Assembly: GCF_004614185.1 (NCBI RefSeq)
Contig: NZ_SPVF01000117.1
Location: 1 to 39,684 of the forward strand
Direction of reading: 5' to 3'
Source of the DNA: Zemynaea arenosa
GTDB taxonomy: Bacteria > Pseudomonadota > Gammaproteobacteria > Burkholderiales > Burkholderiaceae_D
Length of the DNA stretch: 39,684 nt
The number at the start of each line of letters is the position of its first letter. The first letter of the stretch is position 1. Below, one piece after another: positions 25,287-37,790 of the stretch. The notes under the pieces were generated by a model. The model was given only the letters and a program-made list of their open reading frames with translations, did no database searches and was not told the DNA's origin. The position numbers and the translations under genes are program-made.

Positions 25287-25919
25287 ATGAACGAGTGGGA
25301 AGTCCTATTCGGGCACGCACTCACGCTCATTGACCATGTGCGGCGAGAAGGCACGAAACACCTCTACTGGACGTTCGGTGGCGGAACCGTACTGATGCTC
25401 CGTCACCACCACAGGATCAGCAAAGATATCGACATCTTTGTGCCTGATCCTCAGGCTCTGGGTTACGTCACACCCAGGCTGAGTGCGCATGCGGAAGCGC
25501 TGACAACGCGTTACGTGGAGACCGCGAACTTCGTCAAGCTGTTTTTGCCGGAAGGGGAGATCGATTTCGTCGCGTCGCCAAATCTGACCGTGGATCCCTA
25601 CATTGAACAGGTGCTGCTCGGGCGCTCGGTGAAGGTTGAAACCTCCGCCGAAATCATCGCCAAGAAGTTTTGGCACCGCGGCGACCGCCTGACCGCCCGC
25701 GATATTTTTGACTTCGCCATGCTCGCTGAAAGGGAGCCCGCCGCTCTGGCGGTCGCCGCTCCGTTCCTGGTGCGACACCGCGCCACGATTCTCGCGCAGC
25801 TGGACATGCCTTCGGAGCTCCAGAAGCGGCAGTTCGAGGAATTGGCTACGCTGGACTACGCACTGGCCTACGAAGCCGCGATCACAATCGTGAAGTCCAG
25901 TCTGGCCAGCATCGGTTAA
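25287..25919 (+). CDS. AbiEii/AbiGii-type nucleotidyltransferase, probable toxin
   Basis: A 210-residue DNA polymerase beta-like nucleotidyltransferase. GGGT (31-34) and S45-K-D-I-D-I50 form the core motif with metal ligands D47 and D49; D93 in GEIDFVA is the third acidic residue. A later basic/acidic motif (KKFWHRGDR...ARDIFDF, 126-143) matches the AbiEii family. AbiEii toxins transfer nucleotides to tRNA or other targets and cause growth arrest, giving abortive phage defence. All three catalytic acids are present, so it is predicted active. It is encoded 6 nt after its XRE partner, unlike classical AbiE, whose antitoxin AbiEi is a different winged-helix family. Confidence 0.85.
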   Translation: MNEWEVLFGHALTLIDHVRREGTKHLYWTFGGGTVLMLRHHHRISKDIDIFVPDPQALGYVTPRLSAHAEALTTRYVETANFVKLFLPEGEIDFVASPNLTVDPYIEQVLLGRSVKVETSAEIIAKKFWHRGDRLTARDIFDFAMLAEREPAALAVAAPFLVRHRATILAQLDMPSELQKRQFEELATLDYALAYEAAITIVKSSLASIG

Positions 25920-25936
25920 TCCATCTTTCTTACCGG

Positions 25937-26362
25937 TCAGTTGGCGTAGATCTGCGCGTCGGCCGGCATGGTGTCCATCATGTTCCACTTCTCGAGCCAC
26001 TTGCGCAGCTGGGCCATTTCGGTGACCAGGATCTCGCTGGATTCAATCAAGCCGATCTGCACGAAGTTGCCGGCGTCGGCGGTGATCTTGTTGACCGTGG
26101 GCGCGCCCTTGGTCATCCGGTCGTAGGCCTTGAAGCACTTGTTCTGCCAGAGATGCAGCGCCGAATCGTTGAACTTGTTGTTCTCGAAGTAGACCGTCAG
26201 CGTCCCGTCCGGATTGCCAAAGCCCACGCAGCCTGAGCCGTTCTTGACCGCGTCCCGCACCGTCTCGTCCGCATCGTTGTGCGGCACGAACACCGCTGCG
26301 CGTCCGCCTGGGTCCGGACGTTCGAGAGGAGTATCCTTGCCAAAGGTGATGATCGTAGCCAT
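25937..26362 (-). CDS. Uncharacterised 141-residue protein
   Basis: I do not recognise this protein. From the ATG at 26362 it has 141 residues, no signal peptide and no membrane helix, a beta-rich first half (ATIITFGKD, CVGFGNPDGTLTVYFENN) and a helical C-terminus with several Trp/Met (LRKWLEKWNMMDTMP). The frame continues upstream to 26455, but the minus-strand promoter at 26408-26436 lies inside that extension, so the shorter form is preferred. Codon use is less GC-rich than in the core genes. It is convergent with the AbiEii gene (17-nt gap); a link to that pair cannot be shown. Confidence 0.65.
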   Translation of the reverse strand: MATIITFGKDTPLERPDPGGRAAVFVPHNDADETVRDAVKNGSGCVGFGNPDGTLTVYFENNKFNDSALHLWQNKCFKAYDRMTKGAPTVNKITADAGNFVQIGLIESSEILVTEMAQLRKWLEKWNMMDTMPADAQIYAN

Positions 26363-26407
26363 GGTGCGGTCGTCTTTCGAAGTAGTGTTGAGTAACCCTA
26401 GCGAAAG

Positions 26408-26436
26408 AATGTAAAGCCGCGACTTCCCGCTGTAAA
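26408..26436 (-). promoter_or_regulatory. Promoter of uncharacterised protein gene
   Basis: On the minus strand TTTACA (26431-26436) and TACATT (26408-26413) are separated by exactly 17 nt. Transcription would start near 26401, leaving a leader of about 40 nt. Confidence 0.55.
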
Positions 26437-26454
26437 GCAAATCTCCGTGCTGCA

Positions 26455-26483
26455 TTGCGGCGAAGTTCTAATTCGGCTACAAT
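26455..26483 (+). promoter_or_regulatory. carAB promoter
   Basis: TTGCGG (26455-26460) and TACAAT (26478-26483) are separated by 17 nt. The start of transcription would be near 26490, giving a leader of about 145 nt before carA. It is the clearest sigma70 promoter in this stretch. Confidence 0.65.
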
Positions 26484-26565
26484 TAGCAGGTTTAGCCATC
26501 CGATACACGACCGTAGCGCCTACCACACCTCCCATCATTCAACAGACGCCCAGCCTGTGCCGAAT

Positions 26566-26616
26566 ATGCGCGCGGTTTCCTGGTGCTGTCGGTCTGACGT
26601 GGCGTTGCTACGGTAA
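26566..26616 (+). CDS. Possible carA leader peptide (16 codons)
   Basis: ATG 26566 opens a 16-codon frame, MRAVSWCCRSDVALLR, ending in TAA at 26614-26616. Three of 16 codons are Arg (positions 2, 9 and 16), the last directly before the stop. The stop codon lies inside the left arm of a hairpin that covers the carA ribosome binding site, so translation of this frame would open or reshape it. Carbamoyl phosphate feeds arginine synthesis, which makes Arg codons notable. No Shine-Dalgarno sequence is seen before the ATG, so translation is unproven and the frame may be chance. Confidence 0.3.
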   Translation: MRAVSWCCRSDVALLR

Positions 26617-26633
26617 CTATTACAGGAGTTACC
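26612..26633 (+). promoter_or_regulatory. Hairpin masking the carA ribosome binding site
   Basis: GGTAACT (26612-26618) pairs perfectly with AGTTACC (26627-26633) around the loop ATTACAGG. The Shine-Dalgarno AGGAG (26624-26628) lies in the loop and right arm, 6 nt before the TTG start. Folding would hinder initiation on carA. Confidence 0.55.
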
Positions 26634-26634
26634 C

Positions 26635-27804
26635 TTGCCGCCATTTTTTTCTGGCCCTGCCGTACCCGCCGTCCTGGCGCTCGCTGACGGGACCATCTTC
26701 AAAGGCATCTCCATCGGCGCTGCCGGCCACACCACTGGCGAAGTTGTCTTCAACACCGCCATGACGGGCTATCAGGAAATCCTCACCGATCCTTCCTATT
26801 CCCGCCAGATCGTCACCCTGACGTATCCGCACATCGGCAACTACGGTGTGAACCCCGAAGACGTCGAAGCCACCCGCGTCCACGCCGCCGGTTTGATCAT
26901 CAAGGATCTGCCGCTGCTGGCTTCCAATTTCCGCTCCACGCAAACCCTGTCCGACTACCTGAAGGCCGAGAACATCGTGGCTATCGCCGGCATCGACACC
27001 CGCAAGCTCACGCGCCTCCTGCGCGAGAAGGGCGCGCAGGCCGGGGCGATCCTGACCGGGGTGCAGGGCGCCGAGCCGTCCGTGGCCCAGGCGCTGGAAC
27101 TGGCGAAGTCCTTCCCGGGCTTGAACGGCATGGACCTGGCCAAGGTGGTGTCGGTGAAGGAGCCCTACGTGTGGCGCAAGAAGGAATGGAAGCTGGGCGT
27201 CGGCGTCGTTGAGCTCAAACCGGAAGAAGAGCGCTTCCATGTGGTCGCCTACGACTACGGCATCAAGTACAACATCCTGCGCATGCTGGCGGAGCGCGGC
27301 TGCAAGGTCACCGTGCTGCCCGCGCAAGCCTCCGCCGCCGACGCGCTGGCCCTGAACCCGGACGGTATCTTCCTGTCCAATGGCCCCGGCGACCCGGAAC
27401 CGTGCGACTACGCGATCGCCGCGTCCAAGGAACTGATCGAGCGCGGCATCCCGACCTTCGGCATCTGCCTCGGCCACCAGCTGATGGCGCTGGCCTCGGG
27501 CGCGAAGACGCTGAAAATGAAGTTCGGCCACCACGGCGCCAACCACCCGGTGCAGGACCTCGAATCGGGCAAGGTGCTGATCACGTCCCAGAACCACGGC
27601 TTCGCCGTCGATGCGGCCACGCTGCCGGCCAACTGCAAGGTCACCCACGTGTCCCTGTTCGACGGTTCGCTGCAGGGCTTCGCCCGCACCGACAAGCCGG
27701 CCTTCTGCTTCCAGGGTCACCCGGAAGCCTCGCCCGGCCCGATGGACGTCGCCTACCTGTTTGACCGCTTCATCTCGATGATGGAAGCCGCGGAGAAAAA
27801 GTAA
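26635..27804 (+). CDS. carA: Carbamoyl-phosphate synthase small subunit
   Basis: A 389-residue protein starting at TTG 26635, 6 nt after AGGAG; no closer ATG fits the family N-terminus ([14 protein letters not shown]). The N-terminal CarA domain is followed by a class I glutamine amidotransferase with nucleophile C278 in FGICLGHQ and the His-Glu pair in [10 protein letters not shown]. It hydrolyses glutamine and channels ammonia to CarB for carbamoyl phosphate, shared by arginine and pyrimidine synthesis. A 145-nt leader with a hairpin over the ribosome binding site suggests translational control. carB begins on the base after its stop codon. Confidence 0.97.
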   Translation: MPPFFSGPAVPAVLALADGTIFKGISIGAAGHTTGEVVFNTAMTGYQEILTDPSYSRQIVTLTYPHIGNYGVNPEDVEATRVHAAGLIIKDLPLLASNFRSTQTLSDYLKAENIVAIAGIDTRKLTRLLREKGAQAGAILTGVQGAEPSVAQALELAKSFPGLNGMDLAKVVSVKEPYVWRKKEWKLGVGVVELKPEEERFHVVAYDYGIKYNILRMLAERGCKVTVLPAQASAADALALNPDGIFLSNGPGDPEPCDYAIAASKELIERGIPTFGICLGHQLMALASGAKTLKMKFGHHGANHPVQDLESGKVLITSQNHGFAVDAATLPANCKVTHVSLFDGSLQGFARTDKPAFCFQGHPEASPGPMDVAYLFDRFISMMEAAEKK

Positions 27805-31029
<3,225 letters not shown>

Positions 31030-31069
31030 CCAGAACCGGGTACCATTGCGTACCTGAGCAGTACCCAAG

Positions 31070-31111
31070 CCACAGAGTTCGTGCGGCCTTTGCCGCGCGC
31101 TCTGTGGTTTT
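31070..31111 (+). terminator. Hairpin/terminator between carB and greA
   Basis: CCACAGAG (31070-31077) pairs with CTCTGTGG (31100-31107); an inner stem GTGCGG/CCGCGC extends it to about 14 bp with a small internal loop. TTTTCATTT follows. It ends 25 nt before the greA ATG, so it may end carAB transcription or act as a leader terminator for greA. Confidence 0.6.
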
Positions 31112-31136
31112 CATTTGATAAGCCAAGAGATACACC

Positions 31137-31619
31137 ATGAATACGACAACGACGCCGCTGACCAAAGTGGGCGCGGATCTGCTGCGCGAAGAACTCCACC
31201 AGCTGAAAACCAAGGAACGCCGCAACGTCATCGAGGCCATCGCCGAAGCGCGTTCGCACGGCGACCTGTCGGAGAATGCGGAATATGACGCGGCCAAGGA
31301 ACGCCAGGCCTTCGTGGAAGGCCGCATCGCGGAGCTGGAGGCCAAACTGTCCTCCGCCCAGATCATCGACCCGTCCACGCTGGACGCCGAAGGCCGCGTG
31401 GTGTTCGCATCGACCGTGGACCTGGAAGATCTGGAGTCCGGCGCCAACGTGAGCTACCAGATCGTCGGCATCGACGAGGCGGATCTGAAGCTCAATAAAA
31501 TCTCGGTGACTTCGCCGATCGCCCGCGCGCTGATCGGCAAGTACGCCGGCGACGTGGTGGAAGTGCAGGCCCCGAGCGGCCCGCGCGAGTACGAGATCCT
31601 CGAAGTCCGCTACGTTTGA
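31137..31619 (+). CDS. greA: Transcription elongation factor GreA
   Basis: A 160-residue GreA. The N-terminal coiled coil (about 10-75) includes the acidic tip region [27 protein letters not shown], whose D and E residues place metal in the RNA polymerase active site for transcript cleavage. The C-terminal FKBP-like domain ends in [13 protein letters not shown]. GreA rescues backtracked polymerase. AAGAGA precedes the ATG. A strong hairpin lies just upstream, an arrangement that recalls the greA leader of E. coli. DUF4149 starts in a TTGA overlap with its stop. Confidence 0.96.
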   Translation: MNTTTTPLTKVGADLLREELHQLKTKERRNVIEAIAEARSHGDLSENAEYDAAKERQAFVEGRIAELEAKLSSAQIIDPSTLDAEGRVVFASTVDLEDLESGANVSYQIVGIDEADLKLNKISVTSPIARALIGKYAGDVVEVQAPSGPREYEILEVRYV

Positions 31620-32041
31620 GCGCCCCTGTGATCCAGCGCCTCCACCTCTTTGCGGCCACCCTGTGGGCGGGCGCGCTCTGGGGCGGGGCGCTGATCGCCT
31701 GGCAGTTCTTCGCGACGCTGGACCGCGCCACCGCGGGACGTGGCGTGACCTCGCTGTTCGCCACGGAGGCTTACATTGCGATCGGGTGCGCAGCACTGCT
31801 GCTGATTGCGCAGCCGTCCAAGGCGGTGCGCGGGATCGTGCTGGGGATGCTGGCCTGTGCGCTGACGCAGCGCTTTGGCCTGGTGCCGCTGATGGAGGAG
31901 CTGAAGGCGCAGATGGCGGCCAACGGCGGGGTGCTCACCGCCGGCCTGAAGACCGAATTCGGTCTATTGCATCTGGGGTCGACGGTGTTCTACGGGATCG
32001 AGTGCGTCCTCGCGTGGCTTCTGGTGAAGCGCACGCGATAA
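31616..32041 (+). CDS. DUF4149 membrane protein
   Basis: A 141-residue protein with about four hydrophobic helices (residues 8-30, 48-64, 68-86, 115-137), matching DUF4149, a family of unknown function often found beside greA in betaproteobacteria. Start: TTG 31616 overlaps the greA stop (TTGA); GTG 31628 in the same frame is the alternative and loses four residues. Probably co-transcribed with greA. It is convergent with yhbY, and a perfect 22-bp palindrome lies in the 33-bp gap. Confidence 0.85.
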   Translation: MSAPVIQRLHLFAATLWAGALWGGALIAWQFFATLDRATAGRGVTSLFATEAYIAIGCAALLLIAQPSKAVRGIVLGMLACALTQRFGLVPLMEELKAQMAANGGVLTAGLKTEFGLLHLGSTVFYGIECVLAWLLVKRTR

Positions 32042-32047
32042 TGAGTA

Positions 32048-32069
32048 GGGGATATCACGTGATATCCCC
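32048..32069. repeat. Perfect 22-bp palindrome
   Basis: GGGGATATCAC is followed directly by its reverse complement, with CACGTG at the centre and no spacer. It occupies most of the gap between the convergent DUF4149 and yhbY genes. Neither direction has a T-run after it, so it is not a standard terminator; it could be a factor-dependent 3' end, a protein site or a cruciform. Confidence 0.7.
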
Positions 32070-32074
32070 AAAAA

Positions 32075-32545
32075 TCATTTGCCGAGTGCGGACTTTTTCT
32101 GGCTGGTCTGGCGCGGTTTCGCGCGCTTGATGGAACCGCCGGCGGTCACGCGCTCATTCCCCTTCAGGAGAACCTTGGTGACGGTCGGCTTGCTGCGCCC
32201 CGACGGCGACGGCTTGACGATGGTGACCTCACGCATCCCCTTGCCCGTCTTGCCACTACGTGCCTTGGCTTCGTCCTTCTTCGGACGATAAATCACCAGC
32301 AGCTTGCCGATGTGCTGCACCGGCGCCGCGTCCATCTCGGCCACGATCTGTTCGTACATGGCGATGCGCGCCTCGCGGTCGTCGCCAAAGACGCGGATCT
32401 TGATCAGGCCATGCGCATCCAGGCTGGCCGAGATTTCTTTGAGCACGGAGGGAGTCAGGCCCGCTTCGCCGATCATGACGACCGGCTTGAGCGCGTGGGC
32501 TTCGGCGCGCAGGGCGCTGCGCTCGACGGGGGTGAGGGAAATCAT
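32075..32545 (-). CDS. yhbY: YhbY-type ribosome assembly RNA-binding protein
   Basis: A 156-residue protein whose first 95 residues form a CRM domain: LTPVERSALRAEAHALKPVVMIGEAGLT has the GxxG-type loop, followed by LIKIRVFGDDREAR and GKLLVIYRP. E. coli YhbY binds the pre-50S subunit. The C-terminal 55 residues are Lys/Arg/Ser-rich and probably disordered, an addition relative to the 97-residue E. coli protein and common in betaproteobacteria. It is divergent from rlmE, also a 50S maturation factor. A minus-strand TAGAAT at 32579-32584 is a likely -10. Confidence 0.92.
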   Translation of the reverse strand: MISLTPVERSALRAEAHALKPVVMIGEAGLTPSVLKEISASLDAHGLIKIRVFGDDREARIAMYEQIVAEMDAAPVQHIGKLLVIYRPKKDEAKARSGKTGKGMREVTIVKPSPSGRSKPTVTKVLLKGNERVTAGGSIKRAKPRQTSQKKSALGK

Positions 32546-32577
32546 GGTTATCTTTTTCGATAAAGCTTTAAAAGCAG

Positions 32578-32584
32578 TATTCTA
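32578..32584. promoter_or_regulatory. Overlapping divergent -10 elements of yhbY and rlmE
   Basis: TATTCTA reads as TATTCT on the plus strand, ending 6 nt before the rlmE ATG, and as TAGAAT on the minus strand, 33 nt upstream of the yhbY ATG. The minus-strand match is better. If both are used, the two ribosome-maturation genes would compete for polymerase. Confidence 0.4.
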
Positions 32585-32589
32585 CGCGA

Positions 32590-33240
32590 ATGGCCAAGAA
32601 CAAATTCAACAAAAACTGGATCCACGACCACATTAACGACCCGTACGTGAAGCTGGCGCAGAAGGAGGGCTACCGCGCCCGCGCCGCCTACAAGCTCAAG
32701 GAAATCGACGAAGAGGCCAAGCTGATCAAGCCCGGCCAGGTGATCGTGGACCTGGGCTGCACGCCGGGCAGCTGGGGCCAGTACACCCGCCGCAAGCTCG
32801 CGGGCGGCAAGGACGGCGGGATCAACGGCACCATCATCGGGCTGGACATGCTGCCGATGGAGCCGATCGCCGACATGCACTTCATCCAGGGCGACTTCCG
32901 CGAAGAAGAGGTGGTGGCCCAGCTGGACGAGATCCTGGCCGGGCGCCAGGTGGACTTGGTGCTGTCCGACATGGCGCCCAACCTGTCCGGCATCCCGACC
33001 GCCGACGCGGCGCGGATGGAGCATTTGATCGACCTGGCCATCGAATTCTCCCAGCAGCACATGAAGCCGGAAGGCGCGCTGCTGGTCAAATGCTTCAAGG
33101 ACATGGGCTTCACCCAGATCGTCGAAAAGTTCCGCACCGAGTTCAAGGTGGTCCAGCAGAAGAAGCCGAAGGCCAGCCGCGACAAGTCGTCCGAGATCTT
33201 CTTGCTGGGGCGGGGCCTGAAACATCCGGCCGACGCCTGA
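32590..33240 (+). CDS. rlmE: RlmE/FtsJ 23S rRNA 2'-O-methyltransferase
   Basis: A 216-residue Rossmann-fold methyltransferase that methylates U2552 of 23S rRNA in the 50S subunit. The catalytic tetrad is complete: K35 (RAAYKL), D127 (SDMAPN), K167 (LLVKCFK) and E202 (SSEIFL). The SAM motif is [13 protein letters not shown]. No Shine-Dalgarno sequence is visible before the ATG. It precedes ftsH as in E. coli, with a 231-bp gap that holds a separate ftsH promoter. Confidence 0.96.
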   Translation: MAKNKFNKNWIHDHINDPYVKLAQKEGYRARAAYKLKEIDEEAKLIKPGQVIVDLGCTPGSWGQYTRRKLAGGKDGGINGTIIGLDMLPMEPIADMHFIQGDFREEEVVAQLDEILAGRQVDLVLSDMAPNLSGIPTADAARMEHLIDLAIEFSQQHMKPEGALLVKCFKDMGFTQIVEKFRTEFKVVQQKKPKASRDKSSEIFLLGRGLKHPADA

Positions 33241-33331
33241 TCCGCCCTTGATTTTTCTCGTCCCAGCCGCACATCCCTTGCGAACCCTGCGTGAACCTCT
33301 CCGGCGGGGAGGTTGTCAAAAGCGCTGTTTT

Positions 33332-33351
33332 GCCATTTTCCATGGCTTTTT
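33332..33351 (+). terminator. Weak hairpin after rlmE
   Basis: GCCAT-TTTCC-ATGGC is followed by TTTTT. The 5-bp stem is short, though flanking AAAAGC/GCTTTT could extend pairing. It may reduce readthrough from rlmE to ftsH. Confidence 0.35.
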
Positions 33352-33416
33352 GCAGGGTTTTTCGTCGTTTTCGGGGCGTTTCCGGCTGCTGCATGGCACA
33401 GGTACGCCAATACGAG

Positions 33417-33422
33417 TAGAAT
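33417..33422 (+). promoter_or_regulatory. -10 element of ftsH
   Basis: TAGAAT (5 of 6) gives a leader of about 43 nt that includes AAGGAG before the GTG start. No heat-shock (sigma32) promoter pattern was recognised, though E. coli ftsH has one. Confidence 0.4.
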
Positions 33423-33471
33423 CGGCGTGTGTGTCATAGGGTAAAGATGCGCCCGCATCGAAGGAGTATTC

Positions 33472-35352
<1,881 letters not shown>

Positions 35353-35373
35353 TTTGACTGTGTTTGCCTGAGG

Positions 35374-35403
35374 AAGGGTGGGGCTGCGGCTCCGCCCTTT
35401 TTT
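35374..35403 (+). terminator. Intrinsic terminator after ftsH
   Basis: AAGGGTGGGGC pairs with GCTCCGCCCTT (11 bp, two G-U pairs) around the tetraloop TGCG, followed by TTTTTTG. It lies 21 nt after the ftsH stop and ends only 18 nt before the folP ATG. Confidence 0.9.
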
Positions 35404-35421
35404 GTTTTCATATCGTTATCT

Positions 35422-36252
35422 ATGCGTCAATACCTCCAATGCGGCCGGTTCGGCTTCAATCTCGATAAGAAGGCCGTGGTCATGGGCATCCTGAACGTGA
35501 CGCCCGATTCGTTTTCGGACGGCGGCCGGCACGCCTCGCTGGAGTTCGCCGTCACCCATGCCGAACAGATGATCGAGCAGGGCGTGGACATGATCGACAT
35601 CGGCGGCGAATCCTCGCGCCCCGGGGCGCCCGTGGTGCCGCTGGAGGAAGAGCTGCGCCGCGTGATGCCGGTGATCTACGCCTTGCGCGAGCTCGACAAG
35701 CCTTTGTCGATCGATACGTACAAGCCCGAGGTGATGCGCGAAGCCGTGCTGGCGGGCGCGGACATGATCAACGACATCAACGGCTTCCGCGCACCGGGCG
35801 CCATCGAGGCCGTGCGCGATTCCGACTGCGGCCTATGCCTGATGCACATGCTGCGCGACCCGGCCACCATGCAGCAGGACCCGCACTATGACGACGTGGT
35901 GGGCGAGGTGATCGCCTTCCTGCGGTCCCGCGTGGACGAGATGACGGCCGCGGGTATCGACCGCGAGCGCATCTGCATCGACCCCGGCTTCGGCTTCGGC
36001 AAGACGCTGGAGCACAACGTGGCCCTGGTGCGCGCCATCGGCCGCATGCGCGATGAACTCGGCCTGCCGGTGCTGGCGGGCCTGTCGCGCAAGTCCATGA
36101 TCGGGGCGCTGACCGGCAAGCCGGTCGAGCAGCGCGTGGCGGGCAGCCTCGCCGGGGCATTGGCTGCGGTGGCGCATGGCGCTAGAATTGTGCGCGTGCA
36201 TGACGTTGCGGAAACAGTCGATGCACTGAAGGTCTGGCACGCCTGCGCCTGA
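35422..36252 (+). CDS. folP: Dihydropteroate synthase
   Basis: A 276-residue TIM-barrel enzyme joining pterin pyrophosphate and p-aminobenzoate in folate synthesis; the target of sulfonamides. Motifs: [15 protein letters not shown] near the N-terminus, [11 protein letters not shown], and the pterin-binding [11 protein letters not shown]. No resistance-type insertion is obvious. The ATG at 35422 matches family N-termini, but no Shine-Dalgarno sequence is present and a strong terminator lies 18 nt upstream, so how it is expressed is unclear. glmM follows after 43 nt, as in E. coli. Confidence 0.96.
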   Translation: MRQYLQCGRFGFNLDKKAVVMGILNVTPDSFSDGGRHASLEFAVTHAEQMIEQGVDMIDIGGESSRPGAPVVPLEEELRRVMPVIYALRELDKPLSIDTYKPEVMREAVLAGADMINDINGFRAPGAIEAVRDSDCGLCLMHMLRDPATMQQDPHYDDVVGEVIAFLRSRVDEMTAAGIDRERICIDPGFGFGKTLEHNVALVRAIGRMRDELGLPVLAGLSRKSMIGALTGKPVEQRVAGSLAGALAAVAHGARIVRVHDVAETVDALKVWHACA

Positions 36253-36295
36253 ACCGTTTCCGCACTCCCTTTCACAACACACGAGAACACACAAT

Positions 36296-37648
36296 ATGGG
36301 ACGTAAATATTTCGGCACGGACGGCGTCCGCGGCCTGGTCGGCGAAGCCCCGATCACCCCGGATTTCGTCATGCGCCTCGGCTACGCCGCCGGCAAAACG
36401 CTGGTCAAGACTGCCACCAGCACCGCCAGCGGCCGTCCCACGGTCCTGATCGGCAAGGACACGCGCATCTCCGGCTACATGCTGGAAGCGGCGCTGGAGG
36501 CCGGATTCTCGGCGGCGGGCGTGGACGTGATGCTGGCCGGGCCGATGCCGACCCCGGCCATCGCCTACCTGACCCGTGCGCTGCGGTTGCAGGCGGGCGT
36601 GGTGATCTCGGCGTCCCACAATCCGTTCCAGGACAATGGCATCAAGTTCTTCTCGGAACACGGCACCAAGCTGCCGGACGCGGTGGAACTGGAGATCGAG
36701 GCGGCGCTCGACCAGCCGATGGGCTGCGTGCCGTCGGACAAGCTGGGTCGCGCGACCCGCCTGCGCGACGCGGGCGGGCGCTACATTGAATTCTGCAAGA
36801 GCACCTTCCCGAACGAGCTCGACCTGCGCGGTTTGAAGATCGTGGTCGACTGCGCCCATGGCGCGGCGTACGACATCGCCCCGCATGTGTTCCACGAACT
36901 GGGCGCGGAGGTGATTTCCATCGGCGTCAAGCCGGACGGCTTCAACATCAACGCCGGCTTTGGCGCGACCTCGCCGAAGGCGCTGTCGGAGGGGGTGGTC
37001 GAGCACAAGGCTGACCTGGGCATCGCGCTGGACGGCGACGCCGACCGCCTGATCATGTGCGACGGCTCGGGCCGCATCTACAACGGCGACGAGCTGCTGT
37101 ATGTGATGGTCAAGGACCGCATGGCCGTGGGCCCGGTCAAGGGCGCGGTCGGCACCCTGATGACCAACATGGCGCTCGAAGTCGCGTTCAAGGAAATGGG
37201 CATCGGCTTCGCGCGCGCCAAGGTCGGCGACCGCTACGTGCTGGAAGTCATGCAGGAGCGTGGCTGGCTGTACGGCGGCGAGGGCTCGGGCCACCTGCTG
37301 TGCCTGGACAAGCACACCACCGGCGACGGCATCGTCTCGGCGCTGCAGGTGCTCTCGGCGCTCAAGCGCTCGAACCAGTCGCTGGCGCAGTGCTGCGGCG
37401 ACCTGACCCTGTTCCCGCAGACCCTGATCAACAAGCGCGTGACGGCCGGGTTCGACTGGCAGAAGTCCGAGGCGCTGGTGGCCGAGAAAGCCAAGGTCGA
37501 ACAGGAGCTGGGCGACACCGGCCGCGTCCTGATCCGCGCATCGGGCACCGAACCGCTGATCCGCGTGATGGTCGAAGCCAAGGATCCCAAGCACGCCGAA
37601 GCGATGGCGCGCCGCCTGGCGGACATGCTCGAACAGCAGGCCGCCTGA
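36296..37648 (+). CDS. glmM: Phosphoglucosamine mutase
   Basis: A 450-residue alpha-D-phosphohexomutase converting glucosamine-6-phosphate to glucosamine-1-phosphate for peptidoglycan and LPS precursors. The N-terminus [10 protein letters not shown] is family-typical; the phosphoserine is S107 in SASHNP; the metal loop is DGDADR; the sugar loop GEGSGH; and the phosphate loop [12 protein letters not shown]. It is next to folP, the classic ftsH-folP-glmM order. A tRNA-Arg gene with its own -10 follows 46 nt after the stop. Confidence 0.97.
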   Translation: MGRKYFGTDGVRGLVGEAPITPDFVMRLGYAAGKTLVKTATSTASGRPTVLIGKDTRISGYMLEAALEAGFSAAGVDVMLAGPMPTPAIAYLTRALRLQAGVVISASHNPFQDNGIKFFSEHGTKLPDAVELEIEAALDQPMGCVPSDKLGRATRLRDAGGRYIEFCKSTFPNELDLRGLKIVVDCAHGAAYDIAPHVFHELGAEVISIGVKPDGFNINAGFGATSPKALSEGVVEHKADLGIALDGDADRLIMCDGSGRIYNGDELLYVMVKDRMAVGPVKGAVGTLMTNMALEVAFKEMGIGFARAKVGDRYVLEVMQERGWLYGGEGSGHLLCLDKHTTGDGIVSALQVLSALKRSNQSLAQCCGDLTLFPQTLINKRVTAGFDWQKSEALVAEKAKVEQELGDTGRVLIRASGTEPLIRVMVEAKDPKHAEAMARRLADMLEQQAA

Positions 37649-37672
37649 GTCTCTTTCGCGCAGGGGGCAGGG

Positions 37673-37678
37673 TATAAT
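37673..37678 (+). promoter_or_regulatory. -10 element of tRNA-Arg
   Basis: A consensus TATAAT 16 nt upstream of the mature tRNA 5' end. The -35 region (CTCTTT) is weak. Confidence 0.65.
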
Positions 37679-37694
37679 CCTGCTCCCTTTCAAT

Positions 37695-37771
37695 CTGCCC
37701 ATAGCTCAGCTGGATAGAGCAACGGCCTTCTAAGCCGTAGGTCGCTGGTTCGAACCCAGCTGGGCAGGCCA
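37695..37771 (+). tRNA. tRNA-Arg (anticodon UCU)
   Basis: The 77-nt cloverleaf folds completely. Acceptor CTGCCCA pairs with TGGGCAG, D stem GCTC/GAGC, anticodon stem ACGGC/GCCGT with loop CTTCTAA (anticodon TCT at 37729-37731), T stem GCTGG/CCAGC with loop TTCGAAC, discriminator G and encoded CCA. It decodes AGA (and probably AGG), rare codons in this GC-rich genome. It lies between glmM and the convergent solute-binding gene. Confidence 0.95.
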
Positions 37772-37790
37772 ATCCCGCCGCAGTGCCCGA

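Noticed and set aside
24660..26634. Mobile element carrying the XRE/AbiEii pair
   Set aside because: No integrase, transposase, flanking direct repeat or tRNA attachment site is visible; only lower GC suggests transfer.
33394..33410. TGGCAC-like sigma54 promoter before ftsH
   Set aside because: The matching TTGC element at the required spacing is absent.
37695..37771. tRNA-Arg as an integration site
   Set aside because: No repeated copy of its 3' end was noticed downstream within the window and no integrase gene is present.
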